From the NCBI GenBank assembly GCA_019279435.1, contig JAAALK010000287.1, forward strand, positions 14,074,162 through 14,138,161: a DNA stretch of 64,000 bases. Reading direction: 5' to 3'. The translations under genes and the position numbers were made by a program. The notes beneath the pieces were generated by a model. It did no database searches. It worked only from the letters and a program-made list of their open reading frames with translations, and was not told the DNA's origin. Origin of the DNA: Zizania palustris. Lineage: Eukaryota; Streptophyta; Magnoliopsida; Poales; Poaceae. Of this stretch, positions 56,590-64,000 are shown piece after piece; the stretch's first letter is position 1, and each line of letters begins with the position of its first letter.

Positions 56590-59052
56590 CTACACATGAT
56601 GAAAACGTCTCGATCGCTCAGTGCTGGGGTGAGTAAAATAATGACGAGGCATCCAGCACTGAGTGACACGAGTAGTAGGCACAGTAGAAGTAGACGGTCT
56701 ACGCACATAAAAATCAGAATGATGCAAAGTGCGAGGTCTACCTACATGCAAAGAACGAAAAGCATGTAGAGGTCTCCTACTCTGACGAGGTACAAACCTA
56801 CTCGCCCGAGGTCTACCACCATATGGAACATGGTGAACACCTCGAGGAGCAAAACCTCTCCGAGAAGCACGAGGAGCCTCTAAAACAGGACGAGAGTAGA
56901 ACTCAGACTCATGCATACCTAAAGATGGGTAATGCATGTCCTGATAGCTCATCGCCTGTGCACGTCGCTCATCCTTGATGCGACGGAAACAGAAACCAAT
57001 CAAATGACCCGCCCGCTGACAATAAGAACAGTGAAACACTCTCCTGGGGGCACTCTCATGGGTCACAGGAGCAACTCTCACAGGCTCCTTGGGTTTCTTC
57101 ACAGTGGTTTTCTTGGGAGGATTTTTCTTGGTAGGAGGTGTGGTTTTCTTTGGTGGATGGGTAGGCTTTTTGGCTGATGGGGTGTCCAACAGAGCTCTCT
57201 CTTTCTCTAGGGTGGTGGGAGAGGTAAAAACAGTTTTGGTCTTACTGTCTGAAGCTATCCTCTCAAAACCCAAACCTAGAGCTACCCCGGCTCTGTCAGC
57301 ACACAACTTGGTCTTGGCCAAGAGCAAATCCATCCTACCTTTCCCCTCAGTGCATTTGTTCACCACGGAAAGAAGGTATTCATTTTCGGACATGAGGTTT
57401 TCAGCTCGCTCTCTGACAGTGCCTAGCTGGTCCTTAAGGGTGATGCAAGTGTCACAAACAGGTTGCACATCCTTAGAACTACCGGCCCTTTCCAATCTAG
57501 CCTCTAAATCATGAACATGCTTATCACGTAAAGAAATGCTATCGCGCAATAAAGAGCAGTTCATGCAATCAATAATATCATGAGGTCTAGAATCCACCTC
57601 CAAAAGCTGCTTCTGTGCAGTCTCAAGCTCAGAAAGAGTTTGAGCATGTACAGAACGCAACTGAGCAAGCTCACTCATGACAACAGAACATGATTCACAT
57701 TCAGCATCATCAAACTTAGACTTAAGCATGGCATATTCAGTAGATACATTTTCTAGCCTAAGTCTAAGGTCTTTTCTTTCTCTAGCGGCTTGCACAAGTA
57801 ATCTATCCTGACCTAGCACTACTTCATTCAGCTCATCTAATTTAATTAGTAGCTGGTCAGATGATAGGTTTACCTCAGATGAGTCAAGCTCATCGCCGCT
57901 GTGATCGCTGTCGGCCATGAAGCAAAGGCCGGTGAAGTCACGTCCCTTCTTGTCCTTCTTGTCCTCCTTCCTTGGGGACTCCTCCTCCTCAGATCTCGAC
58001 TCCTCAGTTGAGGATGTGTCGATGTCGCTGAGAGCAGCAACAAAAGCTCTGGAAGCGGCCTTGGCTACTTTCTTAGCCATCTTGCCGCGCTTGCCCTTCA
58101 CAAAGGGTTTCCTCTCCTTCTTGTGGTATTTAGGGCGGTCACTCTCATCTCTCTTTTTGACCTTGGGGCAATTGGCCTTTATGTGAGAGGTGTCGCCACA
58201 TTCATAGCAGCCACTAAAACCACTTCTCCTCTGATCCCGTCTCTCATGATGAAAGCGGGTGAACCTCCGGGCAATGAGAGCAAGCTCGTCATCAGCTAGA
58301 GTATCCACCTGCTCCTTTGTGACGGAGACCAGGGAGGACAAAGCAAAACCATCTGCAAGAACACAAGTGCCTGATGTGCTTGGTTCTGCAGTGGTGCCAC
58401 GGCTAGTGCTAGAAACCAATGCCAATGGCTGTGGCAAAGAGCTTCTGTGCACAGCAAGAGATGCCTTGGCAATCTCTGTGGACTTTAGCTTGCTAAAGAG
58501 CTCATCACAGGTCAATGTGTCATAGCCTGTGGACTCCTCAATGCTGGATATCTTCACCTCCCATATGCTACGGTCAAGAGCATAGAGAAGCTTGATAGCC
58601 CTATCGTGATCACTGTAAGCAAGCGTCCCGTTGGATCGCAAGTTACTCACTATCGCGTCAAAGCGAGAAAACATGGCATCTACAGATTCACCAGGTGCCT
58701 GCACAAACAGCTGATACTGTTGATTGTAGGTGCTTTGGCGCCTGGCCTTAATCTGAGCAGAGCCCTCATGAAAGACAGTGAGTGTTGTCCAAATCTCCCT
58801 AGCAGTCCTAAGGTGCTGCACCCTATCAAACTCACTCCGACTCAGACCAATGAACAGTATGTTCCTTGCCTTCGAGTTGGCAATGTACTGATCCTTTTCG
58901 GTTTGAGTGGTGCGGGTATCAGGGATGGAGTATTGTGAGTCCACAATCTCCCAAATTGCATTTCCTTGGCTTAACAAGTAAGCCTCCATGCGCACCTTCC
59001 AGTATGCAAAATCTGTCCCATCGAACAGAGGAATTTTACTGCCTCTATCCAT
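56590..59052 (-). CDS. Sirevirus A3 gag, intact, ends at UAG before pol
   Basis: 820 residues from ATG 59052. Residues 1-200 are the Copia gag core (FDGTDFAYWKVRMEAYL, FIGLSRSEFDRVQHL). The first CCHC knuckle is C282, C285, H290, C295. A lysine-rich tract (about 308-332) and an acidic serine-rich tract (about 345-392) follow. Residues of about 400-570 look helical and coiled-coil prone. A Lys/Pro-rich linker (about 625-670) leads to the second CCHC knuckle, C675, C678, H683, C688. The tail is rich in Arg and aromatic residues. The frame stops at TAG 56592-56590, and pol follows in the same frame. Gag packages the RNA in particles in the cytoplasm. It is the only intact gag among the three copies here. 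Confidence 0.92.
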   Translation of the reverse strand: MDRGSKIPLFDGTDFAYWKVRMEAYLLSQGNAIWEIVDSQYSIPDTRTTQTEKDQYIANSKARNILFIGLSRSEFDRVQHLRTAREIWTTLTVFHEGSAQIKARRQSTYNQQYQLFVQAPGESVDAMFSRFDAIVSNLRSNGTLAYSDHDRAIKLLYALDRSIWEVKISSIEESTGYDTLTCDELFSKLKSTEIAKASLAVHRSSLPQPLALVSSTSRGTTAEPSTSGTCVLADGFALSSLVSVTKEQVDTLADDELALIARRFTRFHHERRDQRRSGFSGCYECGDTSHIKANCPKVKKRDESDRPKYHKKERKPFVKGKRGKMAKKVAKAASRAFVAALSDIDTSSTEESRSEEEESPRKEDKKDKKGRDFTGLCFMADSDHSGDELDSSEVNLSSDQLLIKLDELNEVVLGQDRLLVQAARERKDLRLRLENVSTEYAMLKSKFDDAECESCSVVMSELAQLRSVHAQTLSELETAQKQLLEVDSRPHDIIDCMNCSLLRDSISLRDKHVHDLEARLERAGSSKDVQPVCDTCITLKDQLGTVRERAENLMSENEYLLSVVNKCTEGKGRMDLLLAKTKLCADRAGVALGLGFERIASDSKTKTVFTSPTTLEKERALLDTPSAKKPTHPPKKTTPPTKKNPPKKTTVKKPKEPVRVAPVTHESAPRRVFHCSYCQRAGHLIGFCFRRIKDERRAQAMSYQDMHYPSLGMHESEFYSRPVLEAPRASRRGFAPRGVHHVPYGGRPRASRFVPRQSRRPLHAFRSLHVGRPRTLHHSDFYVRRPSTSTVPTTRVTQCWMPRHYFTHPSTERSRRFHHV

Positions 59053-59102
59053 GTCGCCAACAGATCACAAAACCGGTTAAGGTCAACTGGTGATCTTAAC
59101 CA

Positions 59103-59116
59103 GCTCTGATACCAAT
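59103..59116 (-). promoter_or_regulatory. Primer binding site of Sirevirus A3
   Basis: The minus strand reads ATTGGTATCAGAGC next to the 5' LTR, the same site as in A. Confidence 0.75.
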
Positions 59117-61095
59117 TGTTGGACCGGAAACGGCGACCAGAGGGGGGGTGAATGGGAGCTTTTAAAATTTCGGGCTAAAAACTTAGCCTTCGGTTCTATT
59201 CTGTCTTCTGCGGAACAGGCTTCGAACACTACCTTCGAAGGTCTGGTTCGGAGGTACTTCGACACCTTCGAACACAGGCTTCGGAGAGGCAAAAGTTCGA
59301 AGCCAAGAAGACTTCGCTCCTCGAACAACCCTCGAAAATCTACTCCGCTCAGTCAGTGCAGGCTCCGCACACGAGGTGCTTCGAGCAGGCTTCGCACTTC
59401 ACCCTTCGCAAGAGTGGACAGCCCTCTGAGGACTTCGACCAAGTACTTGGCGACAGCAACGGGTGCTGGGCTTCGTACCCGAAGGTCTACACGCACACGC
59501 AAATGGACTACGCTAAGGGCTTCGACACAAGAAGCACTACGGGAATAGAACAGGGCTTCGCTAGTAATCAGCGAGGTCTTGCCTCGTGTTACACAGAGCG
59601 ACAGCACACTGCAAAGCACACTTCGCGATAAACACACCCTTCGCCAAGACAGGCTCTGGTGAACTAAAAACTAGCGAGGTATGCAATACGAGCTCAAGCA
59701 AAAGCAAAAAGAAGCAGGGCTTCGCCGCTTGAACAAGGAACACTGAATAAAATGAACTCAGAATGAATACAGCGAGGTCTGTCTACAGGAGCTCAACAGT
59801 AAATGCTCAAAGTGTTAAATGTTACCTACCGAGCCCCCATATTTATAGCCCACGGCTTCATCCTAAGGAAGTGACTACTTTACCCCTAGGGTTTACAACA
59901 GATTTGTCTCTACAGAACTAAGGGGTACAAAAGGTAGTCCACCTTTATTTTGGAGGCTTCTCTGTCAGCTGCAGAGGGGACAGTGTCAGTCTTTTTCAGA
60001 ACAGACAGTGTCAGCCTTTACAGAGTTGACTTCTGGAACCTCCCAACGCACCCGAAGGTGCGGTAGCTTCGGCGAGAAGCCTGCAGCCTGAAGGCCTTCG
60101 CTCCGCCGAAGAATTCCTTCGATACAGTGACGGTTTTAAGCCGAAGCCGTCAAAGCCCTTGGGCCTTCGCACCACCACCTCCGGAGTGGATCACCACGGC
60201 TTCGCAGCTACTCCCAGCTCGAACACCGTCCGTCCGTGTACCGAAGCCATGCATGGCCGAAGCACCACAAGTCATCCTCACTCCGAAGCCCACCTTCGGA
60301 GTACCACCCTTCGAAGTCCCTCCTTCGTCCAAGGCCTCCGCATGAAGCATTCCATGAGCACTCCGTCGCAGTGCCTCTCCCCGAGCACACTCTACGACGA
60401 GCCTCACCCGGACAATGCCTTCGATGCGCCTCGACTTCTGAGACCTTCGTCGGGTAACCTTCGAGTGTCTCCCTCCGGAGCACACTTCGAACACCTTGCC
60501 TCCGCAGAGGACTTGTTCCACCAACTCCGAAGTCACTCCATTCGGAGTACCTTCGAAGTGCCTCACCTCCGAGGACTTTATCTCGGAGTACCTTCAGCCG
60601 GAGCCACACTCCGCACTCTCTGCCTTCACCTGGCACGCCTCGACCCGAGGACCGACCCGGACCACCTTCGCAGCCACCGTGACGGAGCTCCCCGCTCCCC
60701 TGGCATCAAGCCACCTGCTTGACCCAGGTTCACCTGGCTCGAACCCTGTCCGTCGCCTCCGAAGTCCCTGCGCACCACCGACAAACAGACAAGTGTATCC
60801 AGTACTCCGGAGACCTCTCCGGGTTAGCATCCTCCGGCACACTCTCCGGTGTACCGCCCAAAGTACCGAAGCCATCGGTACGAACCCAGTCATCGTGTAC
60901 TGTCGGACCCCTCCGACAGGTACACTCCGCTGCACAGCTGCAGCAAGCAAACACCGAACACACTCCGGTGACACACCTCCGAACACCCTTCGGAGGTACC
61001 ACCTCCGAAGCCCCTCCGGAGGTACCCTTCGAACAGAGGGTAAATAATCCTGTCAATCACTCATCACATACACCGAAACCACCCTTGGTTTCTCA
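59117..61095 (-). repeat. 5' LTR of Sirevirus A3
   Basis: 1979 bp, with TATA box at 59840-59848 on the minus strand. Identical to the other LTR except at 59707. Confidence 0.95.
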
Positions 61096-61379
61096 TGACA
61101 GGTGGTATACGAACTGGATACTTCGGTGGTTTTACGCCAAAGTCGGAGAGGACTCCCGCCTCGCTGGCCCTCTCCAGGAGATCTGGTTCTGCAAGGAGGC
61201 GGAGATTTCTCCGAACCCTAGCCTGCTCTCGACGAGGCTAGGGTTGCTTACTTTGGTGGCTCGCCGCATGAGTATGCGCGATCTGGCCGAAGAGTTCATC
61301 GCCCTTCGGATCCCTCCCCTCGGGGCTACTTGGCCGATCGTGTTTCCACAGGCCTCGGAGGGGGATCTCTGAAACCTAG

Positions 61380-61458
61380 GTAAGACTTCAATCCCTGCAG
61401 TATGATATTATATGAAGAGAACAACTATACTTATGATTTCATACCCCTTTTCTTTCAG
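61380..61458 (+). other. Intron of the E antisense gene
   Basis: GTAAGACTTC to TTTCTTTCAG, 79 bp, T-rich 3' end. Equivalent in position to intron 1 (69 bp) of the D antisense gene, while the intron bodies are not alike. Exon 2 continues to 61539, where F is inserted. Confidence 0.65.
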
Positions 61459-61539
61459 CGGTCCCCTGGCTTTGGCTCCGGAGGACATAGTTCGAGCAAC
61501 CGAATGAGTTCTTGGAGCTGGTAGGACACTGGGAGCGAT

Positions 61540-63549
61540 TGTAGGACCGAAAGTAGCGACCAGAGGGGGGGTGAATGGGCGCCTTAAAAAATTCTTTCGA
61601 ATCAATGGCCTACTCTCAATACCCAATGCACCTCAACAGACTACGCAGCAGAAAATAAACAGAAGGCCTAAGTCTAAAGGTTTCTAACCTAGAAGCAACG
61701 GATGATAAACAGTGTAAAACTAAGGTAGTGCAACTATGCAGATAAACATGGTGAATCAGGCCTAAACTTCTCAATGAAATGATCTAAGTATGTGTAAGAT
61801 GAAAAGAGAAGTTACTGTCCAAATTTGTCTCCTGTTCGGAACTTGGCGAAGCCCCCTTCGCACGTCGAGGTCTGCTTCGGAGGTTGGTGACGGAGTCTGT
61901 CCGAGATGCCGAAGGTGACCCGGTCTAGCCTAGTTCGAAGTGGCAAGTTTCGAAGTGTACTTCGGAGTGAAGTATGACAAAGCCGGAGTCTGGTTCGAAG
62001 TATGTACTTCGAAGTCAAGGCTTCGAACACAGCTTCGAACCAAGAGCTTCGGAGCAAGGTGACTGAGTCGAAGCCTGCTTCGAAGTGTGCACTTCGAAGA
62101 CAAAACTTCGAACATAGCTTTGAACAGAAAAACTTCGAAGCTAACCTTCGAACAGAAAGCTTCAAACACAACTCACAAAAGGACAACCTTCGAACAAAGA
62201 AGCGAAGTCTGTCACACGACAGAAAAACCAGGTCCGAAGCCTACACTCTATCTTCGAACAGAGAAAGCTTCGGAAAGAGAACCGAAAGCTAACACGCCAC
62301 AAAGAAATCCAAGCGAAGTTTATTAGTAAAGACAAGCTTCGAACCCAACTTCGAAGCCTAACGAAGTGTGCACTTCGAACAGATAAATTCGGAGTATGCT
62401 TGTTCGAAGTATGCGATGCTGTCCATTCAGAAAGAACTTCGAAGCTAGCAACTCAGACACAAAAACCGAAGTTCGCAGTTTGAACGAAAGCTTTGAAAAT
62501 GTTAGATCGAAGCCTGCCTCTCGGAGCTGAGGGGCTTCGAACAGAGAAAGATGACTTCGCAGAAACAGTCAAAAAGGCATTTACTCCAATCTGCTTCGAT
62601 AAAAAAGGCAGTACAGTAGAAGGTAAAAATCTGGCAGCATGTACTGTAGCTACAGTAGCATTACTACTTGCAACATCAAGAACTAGTACTACTTCTCACG
62701 AAGAACACACGCAAGAGATGGACATTCTCAGGAATAAAATCAACACAGCTCACCCAACCGAAGCTTCTTGAAACAATGGAATAAATGCACACGCTTCAGC
62801 AAAGAACAAGGAATTCAATCTCACAGAAGTAAAATAAATGCACAGTAACCAGGGAAGAACAAGTGCCTGGCGGCGCACACAGGAGAGAGAGGAAACGTGA
62901 GAGGCAAAATGACCCAATGAATGATGCAAAAGTGATTTCTAGAAGGGGTAGTCCAAACCCTAGGGATTGGGGTCCTATTTATAGGCAGCCCAACACTAGG
63001 AATATTCTACCAGCCCCTTAGGGTTTTTACAGACTCAAAAATAAAGGAAAAGACTCTACTGCCCTTAGGAATTTTTACAGACACGACTGACTGACTGTGG
63101 GCCTAGAGTTACAGGTGACTTATCCGGAAGCTAAGTTTTCGTAGCGACTACGGCTTCTCTTCTGGACAATCGGATACAGAATCAACGGTTGTCAGTTTTA
63201 CGCCGAAACTGACAAAGCCTCCACCAGCTTTGCACCAGGTACCCGGATTGGGCCGGCCCGACTCCGCAGCTCTCTCAGCCCGGCAATCGCTCACCGCCCG
63301 TGTACCTGAGTCAGTCCTGGTCAACAGCCCAGTGGGTCTTCCACTGCTTCTGGCCCATGCACCCGGATTGGGCCAGCCCGACTTCGCAGCCTCCTCTGCC
63401 CGACAGTCGCTCGCTGCCCGTGTACCTGAGTCACACGCGGCCCATGAAACAGCAGATCTCTTCTCTTCTTCAGTCCTCATTGACTATCGTTGACAATGAC
63501 TCATCACTTCTGGAGCCATGAGGCCCACGCTATTCAGCATGGCTCCTCA
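61540..63549 (-). repeat. 3' LTR of Sirevirus F
   Basis: 2010 bp. Bases 61920-62540 are dense in CTTCGAAG and TTCGAA. The minus strand has CCTATAAATAGG at about 62969-62980, a TATA box, followed leftward by the transcript part of the LTR. Near 63230-63430 a segment of about 130 bases (ACCCGGATTGGGCC...CGTGTACCTGAGTCA) is present twice in direct order. Confidence 0.85.
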
Positions 63550-64000
63550 ATCTCCCCCTTGATGAGTGCATTGTCAACACTCCTCTTTTCACGGCTCTTC
63601 AGCACCTACGAACAAATGTGGAAACACGAAAACAAAAATACAAGAGAACAAAGAAGAAGAAAAATAAGGTAAAAGTTTAACCTTAATGACCAAAAGCCAA
63701 ACAAGAGCAAGAAGCGGTCATTATGGTTAACCAAAACATAAAAGCTCAAAATGAGTGCGATTGTAGAATAACAAGGATATCAACAGAGTAAGAACTCCCC
63801 CTTAAACTATGATCCCAAATTTTCTCCCCCTTGTTGACAAGTGAACTCATCAAGCACTCAAAAGAGACACAGATTCCCCCTGAAATGTAACTCCCCCTCA
63901 AGATATGTAGTGAATGCAACTGGGGTGCAGGTGGAGTGTAGAAAGCATGCTTCTCAGATATGATTAACTGCAGTTACAACATCTAGCAAGTATAGCAAAA
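63550..64000 (-). promoter_or_regulatory. F non-coding tail with polypurine tracts
   Basis: No frame of note. Purine tracts on the minus strand at the positions named for F make this the Sirevirus-type 3' tail, cut by the window end. Confidence 0.7.

Larger units (their letters stand above)
50278..61095 (-). mobile_element. Sirevirus A3, full length, very young
   Basis: LTRs 50278-52256 and 59117-61095, 1979 bp each, flanked by TGACA (50273-50277, 61096-61100). I find a single LTR difference (C at 50868, A at 59707). Read leftward: 5' LTR, PBS (ACCAATTG side, 59103-59116), gag 59052-56590, shared UAG, pol to 53423, PPT-rich tail, 3' LTR. It lies in the antisense gene of Gypsy E. The near-identical LTRs make it the youngest datable insertion in the window, although a one-base loss in the integrase region breaks pol. 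Confidence 0.95.
49662..61379 (+). pseudogene. Antisense gene of Gypsy E, exon 1, split by A3
   Basis: Two parts, 49662-50277 and 61101-61379, join in frame across A3 when TGACA is counted once. The start AATGGCG fits the plant start context. It encodes MARTSHTTLAAANTLAQRQ, an alanine-rich stretch, then blocks shared with the D antisense protein (GEVVVFEAFFEAGLGLPAVD, ITLPQLSPNAIARLAIFEWA, RWYTNWILRWFYAKVG, MSMRDLAEEFIALRIPPL). TAG at 50159-50161 replaces the CAG seen in D, and TGA at 61370-61372 comes shortly before the splice donor, so the copy is broken. GTAAGA at 61380 and TTTCTTTCAG at 61449-61458 define an intron of 79 bp at the position of intron 1 of D; the text after it (LAPEDIVRATE) matches D exon 2 (ITSEQIVRASE). 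Confidence 0.8.
48673..61539 (-). mobile_element. Tat-type Gypsy element E, partial, with A3 and F inserted
   Basis: Minus-strand element. Its 3' LTR is 48673-49167 (495 bp, same length as D). It is followed by the reversed purine tract GTAGCCCCTCGAATACG (49168-49184), identical in kind to that of D. Beyond it lies the plus-strand antisense gene (49662 onward), interrupted by Sirevirus A3 with duplication TGACA, resuming at 61101 and cut at 61540 by the LTR of F. The pol part and 5' LTR lie outside the window. It is a relative of D but not the same subfamily, since LTR bodies differ. Confidence 0.85.
61540..64000 (-). mobile_element. Sirevirus F, second family, 3' part only
   Basis: 3' LTR 61540-63549 followed by internal DNA to the window end; the presumed target duplication is GCGAT (61535-61539). 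The ends (TGTAGGACCGAAAGTAGCGAC and GGCTCCTCA) resemble those of the A family, but the LTR body differs. The internal tail has PPT-type tracts in reverse (CTCCCCCTT at 63550-63562, and CTCCCCCTT-like words at about 63797, 63823, 63876, 63891). Pol and gag would lie beyond the window. Confidence 0.85.

Overview
This is nuclear DNA from a plant, almost certainly a grass. The window contains no host gene that I can support. From about 6.9 kb to the end it is a stack of LTR retrotransposons inserted into one another. The evidence for a grass is the Sirevirus (Copia/SIRE) and Tat-type Gypsy lineages, a CACTA end with a GCCGAGTG core, Tourist-like and Micron-like MITEs, and 3.4 kb GC-rich LTRs that begin TGTAACACCCC. 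I cannot name the species.

Layout. Bases 1-6888 are AT-rich intergenic DNA with small non-autonomous elements: a 118-bp MITE-like element, a TAA-flanked MITE, three Micron-like units embedded in (TA)n, an inverted-repeat element at 3737-4194 and a 61-bp duplication. Bases 6889-10292 are a solo LTR with target-site duplication (TSD) CAAAT. A CACTA end lies at 10527 and is broken by an old Ale/Retrofit-like Copia element, B, on the minus strand.

B is split by two Sireviruses, A and A2. A (12231-33980, TSD CATCT) itself holds D, a Tat-type Gypsy element (14704-26338, TSD CTTAC). A2 starts at 34870; its LTR is fused to gag by a deletion. A2 is split by C, a 3.4 kb solo LTR (37682-48519, TSD GCGAC), and by E, a second Tat-type Gypsy element on the minus strand, from 48673. 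C contains G1, a CRM-like Gypsy derivative (38629-44075, TSD ACACC), and a solo Sirevirus LTR (45114-47128, TSD GTTGT). E contains A3, a very young full-length Sirevirus on the minus strand (50278-61095, TSD TGACA), and F, a second Sirevirus type that runs off the window end. TSDs and reading frames rejoin across the insertions, so the order of events can be read directly.

Gene content. D carries gag-protease-reverse transcriptase-RNase H-second RNase H-integrase in one frame, interrupted by one TGA. On its opposite strand, downstream of pol, is a second gene. I can model it as five exons with four GT-AG introns of 68-90 bp, giving 1107 codons in one frame apart from one TAG, preceded by its own TATA box. 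The homologous antisense gene in E has a TATA box and an intron at the equivalent position. The Sireviruses carry a large gag with two CCHC knuckles. In both copies where the junction can be read, gag is separated from pol by the same in-frame UAG.

Most points of special interest concern these two arrangements, the 61-bp tandem array lying between the convergent genes of D, and a strong CGAAG/TTCGAA/TCCGGA word bias shared by the Sirevirus LTRs and the Tat elements.
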